Assembly: GCA_017999365.1 (NCBI GenBank)
Contig: JAGNLW010000001.1
Span: forward strand, 504,239 to 568,238
Origin: Candidatus Aminicenantota bacterium
GTDB taxonomy: Bacteria; Acidobacteriota; Aminicenantia; Aminicenantales; Saccharicenantaceae
Direction of reading: 5' to 3'
Length of the DNA: 64,000 bases
Under the pieces are notes generated by a model. It was given only the letters and a program-made list of their open reading frames with translations. It did no database searches and was not told where the DNA came from. Made by a program: the position numbers and the translations under genes. Positions 17,040-25,815 of the stretch are shown here, one piece after another. Positions within the stretch are counted from its first letter, which is position 1; every line of letters begins with the position of its first letter.

Positions 17040-17165
17040 GTGCCTGGCATTCACAGACGCTGATTCCCCCCGAGAAATGTGAAGGCCTGGCACCGGTTCG
17101 GGAACAGATTGGTGCCAGGCCTTCACGCATCCAGGGGAGAAGGAAGGATTGTGAATGCCAGGCAC
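17040..17165. repeat. Nested palindromic element (REP-like)
   Basis: Two nested inverted repeats, each perfect over 16 bases: outer arms GTGCCTGGCATTCACA (17040-17055) and its complement at 17150-17165; inner arms GTGAAGGCCTGGCACC (17079-17094) and its complement at 17111-17126. Inner and outer arms also resemble each other (GTGCCTGGC...TTCAC). This GGTGCCTGGCA core is typical of REP-type elements mobilised by Y1 (RAYT) transposases; no transposase is nearby. Confidence 0.75.
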
Positions 17166-17224
17166 TTACCGGGTTTGACCGCGTATCGCGGTTGTTGTAT
17201 ATCCCCATCCTCGGAGGTGGCCGC

Positions 17225-18760
17225 ATGAAAAAGCTCGCCGTTCCCCTCGTCGTCATCGCCCTCATCCTCGGCCTTGTCCCCGGCCCGGCCTCGGGCGCTG
17301 CGGCCAAGGTCAAGATCGCCAAAGAGAAGCAAACCGTCCTCGATTGGCTGGCCCGGCCGGAGACGGTCGAGAGATTCGGCCGCGTCTCGGATGCCGTCTG
17401 GGAGTACGCCGAGCTCGGCCTCCAGGAGTTCAACTCGTCCAAGCTCCTGGCCGACACGCTCGAGGCGGCCGGCTTCAAGGTCGAGCGCGGCCTGGCCGGG
17501 ATGCCGACCTGCTTCGTTGCGACCTACGGCTCGGGCAAGCCCGTCATCGGCCTTCTGGGCGAGTTCGACGCCCTGCCGATGATCTCACAGAAGGGCCGCG
17601 TCCCGAAGAAGGATCCGGTCGTCGAGGGCGCGCCCGGCCACGGCTGCGGCCACAACGCCATGTGCACGGCGGCCGCGGCGGCGGCCATCGCAGTCAAGGA
17701 AGCCATGGACGCCCACAAGATCGGAGGCACGATCAAGGTCTTCGGCTCGCCGGCCGAGGAGATCGTGGCCAGCCGGCCGTACATGATCCGGGCCGGCCTG
17801 TTCGAGGGCGTCGACGCGGTCATCGACAACCACAGCTCGAGCGGCTTCGGCACGGGCTACGGCGTGGACGGCAACGCCCTGTTCTCGACCATCTTCACTT
17901 TTAAGGGCAAGACGGCCCACTCGGCCGGAGCACCGTGGGTCGGGCGGAGCGCGCTCGACGCGGTCGAGATCATGAACGTGGCCACGAACTACCTGCGCGA
18001 GCACCTGCCGCTCTCGCAGCGCATGCACTACGTCATCCTCGAGGGCGGCGAGGCCCCGAACGTCGTCCCCGACCGGGCCAGCGTCTGGTACTACGTCCGC
18101 AACACCGACGAGCGGCTCGAGGACATGTACGCCCGGGTCGTCAACTGCGCCAAGGCCGGGGCCCTGGCGGCGGGCGTCGAGCTGGCCTCGATGCGGGTCG
18201 TCAGCGCCATCCACCAGCGCCATGCCAACAAGGCCGCGGCCGAGCTGTTCCAGAAGAACATCGACCTCGTCGGCATGCCGGCCTGGAGCGACGAGGAGCA
18301 GGCCTTCGCCAAGGCCCTGCAGAAGGAGCTGGGGGCCAAGGAGGACGGGATGCCGGCGAAGGTCGAGGAGCTCGAGGCGCCGCGGGGCGGCCGGGAGTTC
18401 GTCGGCGGCGGGTCGTCCGACGTCGGTGACGTCACGCTCATCGCCCCGACCGCGACCATCACCTTCCCCGGCGCGGTGCCCGGTTCGATCGGCCACCACT
18501 GGTCGAACGTCGCCTGCTGGTACGGCACGACGGCCTGGAAGGGGCTCAACGCCGGGGCCAAGGCCATCGCCGCTTCGGCCATCGACCTGCTGACCAAGCC
18601 CGAGGAGCTGGGCAAGCTGAGGACCGAGTTCGAGGCCTACGCGAAGGCGCACCCCTACAAGCCGTTCCTGCCGGCCGACGCCCAGCCGCCGAACGACCTG
18701 AACAAGGAGCTGATGGATCGATACCGCGGCCTGCTCGAAAAGGCCCTGGCGGAGAAGTAA
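17225..18760 (+). CDS. Exported M20D amidohydrolase (AbgB-like)
   Basis: A 511-residue metallopeptidase of the M20D group, which splits aminoacyl or aminobenzoyl-glutamate amides using two metal ions. A signal peptide spans about 1-25 (ends GPASGA). The metal-binding core GHGCGHNAM (about 138-146), the PAEEI glutamate segment and the dimerisation domain region (KGKTAHSAGAPWVGRSALDAV) are present. The ATG at 17225 has GGAGG 7 bases before it. It stands alone, with a palindromic element upstream and a terminator downstream. Substrate is unknown; p-aminobenzoyl-glutamate or peptide catabolism are the family precedents. Confidence 0.88.
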   Translation: MKKLAVPLVVIALILGLVPGPASGAAAKVKIAKEKQTVLDWLARPETVERFGRVSDAVWEYAELGLQEFNSSKLLADTLEAAGFKVERGLAGMPTCFVATYGSGKPVIGLLGEFDALPMISQKGRVPKKDPVVEGAPGHGCGHNAMCTAAAAAAIAVKEAMDAHKIGGTIKVFGSPAEEIVASRPYMIRAGLFEGVDAVIDNHSSSGFGTGYGVDGNALFSTIFTFKGKTAHSAGAPWVGRSALDAVEIMNVATNYLREHLPLSQRMHYVILEGGEAPNVVPDRASVWYYVRNTDERLEDMYARVVNCAKAGALAAGVELASMRVVSAIHQRHANKAAAELFQKNIDLVGMPAWSDEEQAFAKALQKELGAKEDGMPAKVEELEAPRGGREFVGGGSSDVGDVTLIAPTATITFPGAVPGSIGHHWSNVACWYGTTAWKGLNAGAKAIAASAIDLLTKPEELGKLRTEFEAYAKAHPYKPFLPADAQPPNDLNKELMDRYRGLLEKALAEK

Positions 18761-18771
18761 GGAAGAGAGAG

Positions 18772-18808
18772 AACGGGGACACGTACCGCGGCGGTATGTG
18801 TCCCCGTT
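18772..18808. terminator. Palindromic terminator, REP-like core
   Basis: Arms AACGGGGACACGTAC (18772-18786) and GTATGTGTCCCCGTT (18794-18808) pair except for one wobble, followed by ATTTTATTT. It ends the plus-strand M20 gene and lies just before the minus-strand peptidase end at 18812. Its GGGGACACGTACC core is shared with the element at 49673-49701. Confidence 0.7.
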
Positions 18809-18811
18809 ATT

Positions 18812-20944
18812 TTATTTATAGATCGGGGTGACGCCCATGTTGTGGAACATGAACGCCCACTGATCGGTCAGCGACTCGATGGCCTTGCTCAGATTGCTCG
18901 AGCCGTGCCCCGACCGCGTCTCGATGCGGATGACGACCGGTTTGGCGCAGGCCTGGGCCGCCTGGAGCGTGGCCGCGAACTTGAACGAGTGGGCCGGGAC
19001 GACCCGGTCGTCGTGGTCGGCCGTCGTGACCATGGTCGCCGGGTAGCACACGCCGGGCTTGAGGTTGTGCAGGGGCGAATACTTGTAGAGGTAGGCGAAC
19101 TGGTCCTCCTTGTCGCTCGAGCCGTACTCGACGGCCCAGCCCCAGCCGACCGTGAACTTGTGGAAGCGGAGCATGTCCATGACCCCGACGGCGGGCAGGG
19201 CCACGCCGAAGAGCTCAGGCCGCTGGGCCATGACCGCCCCCACGAGCAGCCCGCCGTTCGAGCCGCCCTCGACGGCCAGGCGCGGCGTCGAGGTGTACTT
19301 CTCGGCGATGAGGTACTCGGCCGCGGCGATGAAGTCGTCGAAGACGTTCTGCTTCTTGTCGAGCATGCCGGCCTTGTGCCAGGTCTCGCCGTATTCGCCG
19401 CCGCCCCTCAGATTGGGCTGGGCGAAAACGCCGCCGTTCTCGAGCAGCGGGACGTAGGCCGGGCTGAAGGACGGCGTCAGGCTGATGTTGAAGCCGCCGT
19501 AGGCCGTGAGATAGGTCGGGTTCTTGCCGTCGAGCTCGAGACCCTTCTTGTGGACGATGAACATCGGCACTTTCGTGCCGTCCTTGCTGGCGTAGAAGAC
19601 CTGTTTCGTCTCATAGGCCGCGGGGTCGAATTTGACCTCGGGCTTGCGGAAGACCTCGGAGGCGCCCGTGGCCGGGTCGAACTTGTAGATCGTCGACGGG
19701 TAGGTGAACGAGGTGAAGGTGTAGAACATGACCTTCTCGTCGCGCTTGCCGCCGAACCCGCCGGCCGAGCCGAGGGCCGGCAGGGCGATCTCGCGGACGA
19801 GCGTGCCGTCGAGCGCGTGCTGGGTGATCTTGGTGTTGGCGTCCTTGAGGTAGTTGGCGAAGAGATACCCGCCGGCCGTGCCGGCGCCGCTCAGGACCTC
19901 GGGCTTCTCGGGGATGACCGTGGCCCACTTCTCGGGCGACGGATCGGCCGGGTCGATGGCCACGACGCGGAAGTTGGGCGCGCCGTGGTTGGTGTGGACG
20001 AGGAACTTGCCGTCGACGACCTCGAGCGGCGAGGCGTCGTACTCGAAGCCCTTGAAGAGCAGGATGAACGGGGCGTTCTTCTTGGTCAGGTCCTGGACCC
20101 AGACCTCGGAGCCGCTCGTCCCTTCCGACACGCCCAGGATGAGCCACTTCTCGTCCTCGGTCGTGCCGGCGCCGACGTAGCGCAGCGGGTGCTCCTTGTC
20201 CTCCCAGACGAGGACGTCCTTCTCCTGCGGGTCGCCGAGCTTGTGGTAGAAGACCTTCTGGAACTCGTTCTTGGCCTTGAGCTCCTCGCCCGGGGCGGGC
20301 TTGTCGTAACCGCTGTAGTAGAAGCCGTCGCCGCGCCAGGCCGCGCCCGAGAACTTGTTCCACAGGATGCGGTCCGGGAGCTCCTGCTTCGTGGCGATGT
20401 CCATGACCCGGATCTCGGACCAGTCGGAGCCGGCCTCGCCGCGGCTGAGGGCCAGGTACTTGTCGTCCCCGGACGGGCCGATGATGCCCAGGCGGACCGT
20501 GCCGTCGGGCGACAGGACGTTGGGGTCGAAGAAGACCTCGGGCGCGCCGTCGAGGCCCTTCTGGATGTAGCAGACCGACTGGTTCTGCAGCCCGTCGTTC
20601 TTGTAGAAGAAGTAGTTCTCGCCGACCCGGAAGGGCGACGAGTAGCGCGGGTAGTTGTAGATCTCGGTCAGGCGGGCCTTGATGGCGGGCCGGTACGGGA
20701 TGGTGTCGAGGTAGCCGAAGGTGACCTTGTTCTGGGCCTCGACCCAGGCCTTGGTGTCCTCGGCGTTGTCGTCCTCGAGCCAGCGGTACGGGTCGGCGAC
20801 CTTGGTGCCGAAATAATCGTCGACCTGGTCGACCGTCTTGGTCTCGGGATAGGCCAGGCGGACCTCGGCCTTCTTGCAGGCGGCGAGGCCGACGGCCAAG
20901 GCGACACCGGCGATCAGGATGATGGTGAGCATCGGTTTTTTCAT
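18812..20944 (-). CDS. Prolyl oligopeptidase lipoprotein
   Basis: A 710-residue S9A serine peptidase that cuts short peptides after proline. The N-terminal signal ends in a lipobox (VGLAAC, Cys about 23), so it is probably a periplasmic lipoprotein. After the seven-bladed propeller (about 90-430) comes the alpha/beta hydrolase domain with catalytic Ser in EGGSNGGLL, Asp in DHDDRV and His in RSGHGSS. Length is standard for the family plus the lipoprotein signal. A TATAAC box (20976-20971) and GGGAGG precede the start. It is probably part of periplasmic peptide use together with the M20 and M16 enzymes nearby. Confidence 0.93.
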   Translation of the reverse strand: MKKPMLTIILIAGVALAVGLAACKKAEVRLAYPETKTVDQVDDYFGTKVADPYRWLEDDNAEDTKAWVEAQNKVTFGYLDTIPYRPAIKARLTEIYNYPRYSSPFRVGENYFFYKNDGLQNQSVCYIQKGLDGAPEVFFDPNVLSPDGTVRLGIIGPSGDDKYLALSRGEAGSDWSEIRVMDIATKQELPDRILWNKFSGAAWRGDGFYYSGYDKPAPGEELKAKNEFQKVFYHKLGDPQEKDVLVWEDKEHPLRYVGAGTTEDEKWLILGVSEGTSGSEVWVQDLTKKNAPFILLFKGFEYDASPLEVVDGKFLVHTNHGAPNFRVVAIDPADPSPEKWATVIPEKPEVLSGAGTAGGYLFANYLKDANTKITQHALDGTLVREIALPALGSAGGFGGKRDEKVMFYTFTSFTYPSTIYKFDPATGASEVFRKPEVKFDPAAYETKQVFYASKDGTKVPMFIVHKKGLELDGKNPTYLTAYGGFNISLTPSFSPAYVPLLENGGVFAQPNLRGGGEYGETWHKAGMLDKKQNVFDDFIAAAEYLIAEKYTSTPRLAVEGGSNGGLLVGAVMAQRPELFGVALPAVGVMDMLRFHKFTVGWGWAVEYGSSDKEDQFAYLYKYSPLHNLKPGVCYPATMVTTADHDDRVVPAHSFKFAATLQAAQACAKPVVIRIETRSGHGSSNLSKAIESLTDQWAFMFHNMGVTPIYK

Positions 20945-20976
20945 TTGACCTCCCTCGGGATTACGGGGCGGTTATA

Positions 20977-21375
20977 CCATATTTGACCCGGTCTTTAAAA
21001 AGGTTATTCTCCCGATTCCGGGACGTCCCTCTCTCGGGCTTTGGCTCAGGATATGCCTCTAGCTCCCCGGCCCCACGGGGAACGGGGAGCGAACCCCAGT
21101 GAGCGGACCAGGCAGGATCGGGACGGAGCGCCCGGAGTCCCGATCCTGCGAAATATCGGGAGTAAGCCCCATCTTACAATATTTCCCAGCAACGCCTCTT
21201 CGAGTCACTCCGGAGCGTTGCTGATGGTCGCTCCGCTAGCTCCGCTCCCTGCCGGTCCCCTCCTCCAGCAACGGGGATCTTCGAGGCAACATCCTTCGCC
21301 GCCTCGAGAGGGACGACTAGAAATGGGAGAAAAGCCGATTAATAAGGCGGCCGGTCAAAATGGCGACGTGATTAA
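20977..21375. other. Gene-free stretch packed with hairpins
   Basis: No gene is supported between 20945 and 21375. Instead four separate perfect stems follow each other: GCTCCCCG/CGGGGAGC (21062-21069/21083-21090), a 13-base stem GCAGGATCGGGAC with its complement (21112-21124/21137-21149), AAATAT/ATATTT enclosing GTAAG/CTTAC (21151-21184), and CAGCAACGC/GCGTTGCTG (21187-21195/21215-21223). The density suggests a structured RNA or a decayed repeat element. Confidence 0.5.
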
Positions 21376-21828
21376 TCAGGCGTCGCCGAAGTCGACGTCG
21401 TCCGCGAGCTCGTTGACGTCGACCGCCGGGTCGAAGGGGAAATGCGCGGCCAGCTGCCGCCCGGCCTCCTCGATGCCTGCGACCAGGCCCTCGGTGAACT
21501 CGCCTTCGCGGAAGCGCTCCGACATCAGCCGGGCCACGCCCTCCCAGAACTCCTGGCCGACCTTGGCGTGGATGCCCTCGTCGCCGAGGACGACGAACTT
21601 CTTGCGCGACGGGACGATGAAGAAGAGGACGCCGTTGCGGTCCTTGGTCCGGGTCATGCCCAGTCGGACGAAGGCCCGTTCGGCCGCGCCGCGCACGCTG
21701 CCCCAAAAGAACCGGGCCACCGAGACCCGGATCTCGCCGCAGGCGGCCCGCTCGGCCGAGACGATGGCCGCCTTGACCCGCTCGACGTCGACCGTCCTCA
21801 TGAGCTTGCGCCGGCTCGACACGGTCAT
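21376..21828 (-). CDS. TPM-domain protein
   Basis: A 150-residue cytoplasmic-looking protein of the TPM (TLP18.3/Psb32/MOLO-1) family. The domain fills about 10-135: acidic/basic helix at the start, RTKDRNGVLFFIVPSRKKFVVLGDEGIHAKV as central strands, and a helix ending in GIEEAGRQLAAHFP. No signal peptide is seen. It follows a larger membrane-anchored TPM protein by 25 bases and has a good GGAGG ribosome site. TPM proteins are often found with LemA, as here; the molecular role is poorly known. Confidence 0.85.
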   Translation of the reverse strand: MTVSSRRKLMRTVDVERVKAAIVSAERAACGEIRVSVARFFWGSVRGAAERAFVRLGMTRTKDRNGVLFFIVPSRKKFVVLGDEGIHAKVGQEFWEGVARLMSERFREGEFTEGLVAGIEEAGRQLAAHFPFDPAVDVNELADDVDFGDA

Positions 21829-21853
21829 GGCCGCACCTCCTCCGTCTCCGCCG

Positions 21854-22699
21854 TCACCACGAGCCCGAGGCGCCGCCGCCGCCGGAGCGCCCTCCGCCGC
21901 CGCCGAACCCGCCTCCCCCGCCCCAGCCCCCGCCGCCGCGGCCGCCGCGCCCGCCCCCGCCCAGGATGTTGAGGAGGAGCCACAGCGCGAGCGAGGGGTT
22001 GGTGATGAACAGGACCAGGATGGCCAGGAAGGCGATGACGCCGAAGATGCTCTTGGCCTTGTCCTCGAGACGGCGTGCCGCCCGCCGGGGCGCGTCGCCG
22101 CCGGCCGCGTTCGCGTCCCCGCCGATGTAGCCCATGAGCGCGGTCACGGCCGCGTCGACGGCCGCGTCGGGCCGGCCCTCCCGAAAGCCCGGGAGGAGGA
22201 TGTTGTCGATGACCCGGTAGGCGTAGATGTCGGGGACCGCGCCCTCGAGGCCGTAGCCGACCTCGATGCGGACGCGGCGGTCCTCGGCCAGGATGAACAG
22301 GACGAGCCCGTCGTCGATGCCCTTGCGGCCGACCTTCCAGGCTTCGAACGTCCGGACCGCCCAGTCCTCGATCGAGGCCCCCTCGCCGAGCGAACGGCCG
22401 ATCCAGACGAGGAGCTGGTGGCCGGTCCGGCGCTCGTACTCCTCGAGGCGGGCGTCGAGCGCGGCGACGGCCTGGCGGGACAGGAAGCCGGCCTCGTCGG
22501 TGGCCCAGCGCGACGGCGCGGGCGGGATGCGGGGAGCGGATTGAACGGCCGCGAGCGGCGGGACGAGCCCGAGGACCGCCGTCGCCCCCGCCTCCCTGTC
22601 AGCCGGCGCGAGGAACGCCCCCGCGCCCAGGCCGACGACCGCGAAAGCCAGGGCCAGGAGCGCGAACGGGCGGCGAGGGACGCAGGCGGCGACGGTCAT
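21854..22699 (-). CDS. TPM-domain membrane protein with Gly-rich tail (YgcG-like)
   Basis: A 281-residue exported protein. A signal or membrane anchor spans about 10-35; the TPM domain (about 65-195) contains RWATDEAGFLSRQAVAALD and DDGLVLFILAEDRRVRIEVGYGLEG; a second membrane segment lies at about 217-245; the last 35 residues are almost only Gly, Ser, Arg and Trp. This order (signal, TPM, TM, Gly-rich end) is that of YgcG-type proteins, which nearly always neighbour LemA. The lemA gene lies 30 bases upstream. The likely site is the periplasmic face of the inner membrane. Confidence 0.88.
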   Translation of the reverse strand: MTVAACVPRRPFALLALAFAVVGLGAGAFLAPADREAGATAVLGLVPPLAAVQSAPRIPPAPSRWATDEAGFLSRQAVAALDARLEEYERRTGHQLLVWIGRSLGEGASIEDWAVRTFEAWKVGRKGIDDGLVLFILAEDRRVRIEVGYGLEGAVPDIYAYRVIDNILLPGFREGRPDAAVDAAVTALMGYIGGDANAAGGDAPRRAARRLEDKAKSIFGVIAFLAILVLFITNPSLALWLLLNILGGGGRGGRGGGGWGGGGGFGGGGGRSGGGGASGSW

Positions 22700-22729
22700 A
22701 GGCGGGCCTTGTTCCGGGTCCGGGCGCGC

Positions 22730-23335
22730 TTAGAACTTGACCTTAGGCGCGGTCTCGGCCCCGGCCTGGGCCTTGAAGAAGGGCTTCTCGGCGAACTTGC
22801 CGCCGAAGAAGTTCACGAACATGACGGCCGGGAAGCGGTTGCGCCGGGTGTTGAAGGCCTGGGCGGCCTCGTTGAAGCGCATGCGCTCGGTGGCGACGCG
22901 GTTCTCGGTGCCCTCGAGCTGGGCCTGGAGCTCCTTGAAGTTCTCGGTGGCCTTGAGCTCGGGGTACTTCTCGACGACGACGAGAAGGCGCGACAGAGCC
23001 GAGGACAGCCCGTCCTGGGCGGCCTGGAACTTGCCGAGGGTGTCGGCGTTGAGGTCGCCGGCGTTGACCTGGACCTGGCCGACCTTGGCCCGGGCCTCGG
23101 TCACGGCCGTGAAGGTGTCCTGCTCGAAGGCGGCGGCGCCCTTGACGGTCTCGACCAGGTTGGGCACGAGATCGGCCCGGCGCTGGTACTGGTTCTCGAC
23201 CTGGCCCCACTGGGCCTGGACCTTCTGGTCGAGCCCGACGAGCGAGTTGTAGACGCCGGTGACGTAGACGGCGCCGATGAGAAGGACGACCAGGACGACC
23301 ATCAGGCAGCCGATGGCGAATTTCTTGTTGGCCAT
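22730..23335 (-). CDS. LemA family protein
   Basis: A 201-residue LemA protein: a single N-terminal membrane segment (about 6-27) with a short cytoplasmic tail, then the helical LemA domain beginning YNSLVGLDQKVQAQWGQVENQYQRRADL, which is the family signature (N-x-L-V...V..aW..v...yqRR.dLiPNLV). PNLVETVKGAA and the closing helix with AFNTRRNRFP are present. The start at 23335 follows AAGGAG; an open extension to 23521 lies over the divergent phosphofructokinase gene and is rejected. It leads a three-gene operon with the two TPM proteins. Confidence 0.93.
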   Translation of the reverse strand: MANKKFAIGCLMVVLVVLLIGAVYVTGVYNSLVGLDQKVQAQWGQVENQYQRRADLVPNLVETVKGAAAFEQDTFTAVTEARAKVGQVQVNAGDLNADTLGKFQAAQDGLSSALSRLLVVVEKYPELKATENFKELQAQLEGTENRVATERMRFNEAAQAFNTRRNRFPAVMFVNFFGGKFAEKPFFKAQAGAETAPKVKF

Positions 23336-23397
23336 GGGATCACTCTCCTTCGGACGATATTCTATCATACGGGGCGCGGACGGGGCCGGTTTTTTGG

Positions 23398-23403
23398 TAT
23401 AAT
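23398..23403 (+). promoter_or_regulatory. -10 box of the phosphofructokinase gene
   Basis: A perfect TATAAT 11 bases before the ATG at 23415. No ribosome site lies between, so a leader of about five bases or fewer is expected. A clear -35 box is not seen at 17 bases. Confidence 0.5.
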
Positions 23404-23414
23404 CCGGGTCCGCC

Positions 23415-24428
23415 ATGAACACGCCCTCCGCTCCCGCCTCCGCCGGCGTCCCCGCCAAACCCGCCCCCGTCAAACGCATCGCCGTCCTGACCAGGGACTG
23501 CGGCGGGGTCAACGCCGCCATCCGGGCCGTCGTGCGGACGGCCGCGGCCGCCGGGATCGAGGTCGAGGGCGTGCTGCGCGGCTACCACGGCCTCATCCAC
23601 GGCGAGTTCGTCCCGCTCGACCGGCGGGCCGTCTCGAACATCATCGGCCTCGGCGGGACCATCCTCAAGACGGCCCGGGCCGAGGAGTTCTTCGCGGCCG
23701 AAGGCCAGCGCGCGGCCCTCGACAACCTGAAGGCCCGGCGGATCGACGGCCTGGTCGTCATCGGCGGCAACGGCTCGCTCGCCGGGGCCCGCGTCCTGGC
23801 CGAGACGCACGGCTTCCCCGTCGTCGGCGTGCCGGCCACCATCGACAACGACGTCGCGGGCGTGGCCGCGTCCATCGGGGCCGACACGGCCGTCAACGTC
23901 GCCCTCGACGCCCTGGACAAGATCCGCGACACGGCCACCTCGCTCGAGCGCATCTTCGTCGTCGAGGTCATGGGACGGAAATGCGGCTGGATCGCCATGC
24001 AGGTCGCCCTGGCCGGCGGCTGCGAGGAGGTCCTGCTGCCCGAGAAGGACGTGCCCCTCGAGGCCCTCTGCGCCGAGGTCCGCGAGGGGCGTGCCCGGGG
24101 CAAGGCCAGCTGGATCATCGTCGTGGCCGAGGGGCGCGGCACGGCGGCCGAGGTGGCCGCGGCGGTCACGGCCGGGACGGGCCTCGAGACGCGCATCGCC
24201 GTGCTCGGGCACGTCCAGCGCGGCGGCCGGCCCACGGCGACCGACCGCATCATGGCCGCGCGGCTCGGGCACGCCGCGGTCGAGGCCCTCGCCGAGGGGC
24301 GGACGGGCGGGCTCGTCCACCTCGAGGGCGACGGCGGCCGCATCGCCTTCCTGAAGTTCGGCGCCGCCGGCGACGTCAAGACGGCCGACATCGAGTCGGA
24401 TTACCATCTCCTCAAAGTCCTGTCTTAA
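23415..24428 (+). CDS. 6-phosphofructokinase family protein with altered active site
   Basis: A 337-residue member of the PfkA family, which phosphorylates fructose 6-phosphate. TIDND (142-146, catalytic Asp), MGRKCGWIA and GHVQRGGRPTATDR are well kept. Two changes stand out: the glycine loop that holds the nucleotide phosphates is two residues shorter (LTRDCGGVNAAIR where LTSGGDAPGMNAAIR is usual), and the GGDGS motif reads GGNGS (N119 for the Mg-binding Asp). Ala instead of Lys before TIDND argues against a PPi-dependent enzyme. It may use another donor, have low activity, or be regulatory. A palindromic repeat lies right after the stop. Confidence 0.85.
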   Translation: MNTPSAPASAGVPAKPAPVKRIAVLTRDCGGVNAAIRAVVRTAAAAGIEVEGVLRGYHGLIHGEFVPLDRRAVSNIIGLGGTILKTARAEEFFAAEGQRAALDNLKARRIDGLVVIGGNGSLAGARVLAETHGFPVVGVPATIDNDVAGVAASIGADTAVNVALDALDKIRDTATSLERIFVVEVMGRKCGWIAMQVALAGGCEEVLLPEKDVPLEALCAEVREGRARGKASWIIVVAEGRGTAAEVAAAVTAGTGLETRIAVLGHVQRGGRPTATDRIMAARLGHAAVEALAEGRTGGLVHLEGDGGRIAFLKFGAAGDVKTADIESDYHLLKVLS

Positions 24429-24525
24429 AATGGGGGACATGATACCTATTTCCTATTTTTGGATAGGCGGCCGGGAGCGGCCATCCGGAAAATAATCGGG
24501 AAATAGGTATCATGTCCCCCATTTT
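24427..24525. repeat. Palindromic element, copy A
   Basis: Arms of 26 bases, perfectly complementary: 24427-24452 (AAAATGGGGGACATGATACC then TATTTC) and 24500-24525. The centre adds GGATAGGCGGCCG/CGGCCATCC pairing. Nearly the same element occurs at 25674-25766 on the other side of the next gene. The left arm overlaps the last base pairs of the phosphofructokinase stop region. Confidence 0.8.
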
Positions 24526-24549
24526 CGGCCCCATTTTCGGAGGAACACG

Positions 24550-25668
24550 ATGAGGAAAGCCGACGTTCAATCGATCGCCGGCGGGGCCCTGCTCGCTCTC
24601 GCCGCCCTCGGCCTCGCTGCCGGCCTGACCGCTTGCCGGACCGCGAAGTACCCCGAAGGCCTCTACGCCGAGGTCGCGACGAACAAGGGCCTCATCGTCC
24701 TGAAGCTCGATCTCGAGCGCGTGCCCATGACCGTAGCCAACTTCGTCGGCCTGGCCGAGGGGACGATCGCGAACACCGCCACCGCGCCCGGACGGCCCTT
24801 CTTCGACGGCACCCAGTGGCACCGTGTCGTCCCCGGCCACGTCATCCAGTGCGGCATGGGGCCGGGCGGGGCCGAAGGGCCGGGCTACGAGTTCCCCAAC
24901 GAGATCGTCTCCGGCCCCGGGCTCGACCACGGCCGGGCCGGCGTCCTCGGCATGGCCAACGGCGGCCCGCACACCAACGGCAGCCAGTGGTACATCACCC
25001 TCGGCGACCGCTCCTATCTCGACGGCGACTACACGGTCTTCGGCGAGGTCGCGGCCGGTCTGGACGTCGTCAACGCCGTCGCCCAGGGCGACGATGTCGT
25101 GAGCGTCCGCATCGTCCGGGTCGGCCAAGCGGCCGGCGCTTTCCGGCCGTCGACGGCCTCGTTCCAGGCCATGGTCGAAGCCGCCAAGGCGGGCGTCGTC
25201 AAGGCCGACGCCGAGCGCCGGGCCCGCGAGGACGAGTACGTCCGGACGGCCTGGCCGGCCGCGGTCCGGGACGAGGGCGGCTTCGAATCCGTCGTCCTCA
25301 CGGAGGGGCGAGGGGAAGCCCCGCGCCCCGGGGCGGTCGTCACGGCCGTCTACACCGGGACGGCGCCCTTTCACGGCAAGTCCTTCGTCAGCACGGCCGA
25401 CGAGGGCAAGCCGTACTGGGCCGGGACGCCGGCCGAGCCGTTCGGCCTCACGGTCGGGACGCCCCGGGTCAATCCCGGCTTCGACGCCGCGATCGCGCGC
25501 ATGAAGAAGGGCGAAAAGCGGGTCGTCATCGTCCGGCCCGAACAGGGGTACACGGCCAACGGCTTCTACGCCAGGCAGCGTCCCGGCGAGATGCGCTTCG
25601 TCCTCTCGCCCCACACCCTGCTCGTCTACGAGATCGAAGTCCTGGATATCGTCCCCGCGAAGCGTTGA
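24550..25668 (+). CDS. Cyclophilin-FKBP fusion lipoprotein (peptidyl-prolyl isomerase)
   Basis: A 372-residue periplasmic lipoprotein with two unrelated proline isomerase folds. The signal ends in a lipobox (GLTAC, Cys 29). Residues about 38-195 are a cyclophilin: FDGTQWHRVVPGHVIQCG, GPGYEFPNEI, LGMANGGPHTNGSQWYITLG. Residues about 255-372 follow the FKBP pattern (VVTAVYTGTAPFHGKSFVST, PGFDAAIARMKKGEKRVVIV, YTANGFYA, PHTLLVYEIEVLDI). A helical linker joins them. Such dual immunophilins are known but uncommon. A periplasmic folding catalyst is the likely role. The gene is bracketed by two near-identical palindromic elements. Confidence 0.88.
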   Translation: MRKADVQSIAGGALLALAALGLAAGLTACRTAKYPEGLYAEVATNKGLIVLKLDLERVPMTVANFVGLAEGTIANTATAPGRPFFDGTQWHRVVPGHVIQCGMGPGGAEGPGYEFPNEIVSGPGLDHGRAGVLGMANGGPHTNGSQWYITLGDRSYLDGDYTVFGEVAAGLDVVNAVAQGDDVVSVRIVRVGQAAGAFRPSTASFQAMVEAAKAGVVKADAERRAREDEYVRTAWPAAVRDEGGFESVVLTEGRGEAPRPGAVVTAVYTGTAPFHGKSFVSTADEGKPYWAGTPAEPFGLTVGTPRVNPGFDAAIARMKKGEKRVVIVRPEQGYTANGFYARQRPGEMRFVLSPHTLLVYEIEVLDIVPAKR

Positions 25669-25673
25669 GATCG

Positions 25674-25766
25674 AATGGAGGACATGATACCTATTTCCTA
25701 ATTTCCCGGTCCGTCGAACGGCCCTCAAGCCGCAAAAAATGGGAAATAGGTATCATGTCCCCCATT
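25674..25766. repeat. Palindromic element, copy B
   Basis: Arms at 25674-25698 (AATGGAGGACATGATACCTA then TTTCC) and 25742-25766 differ from perfect complementarity at one base. The arms match those of the element at 24427-24525; the central loops differ, with GCCG/CGGC pairings in each. Confidence 0.8.
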
Positions 25767-25815
25767 TTTGTGGTAATTTCTCCTTCTCGCCATGACTCTC
25801 ACCCGGAGGTCATCC

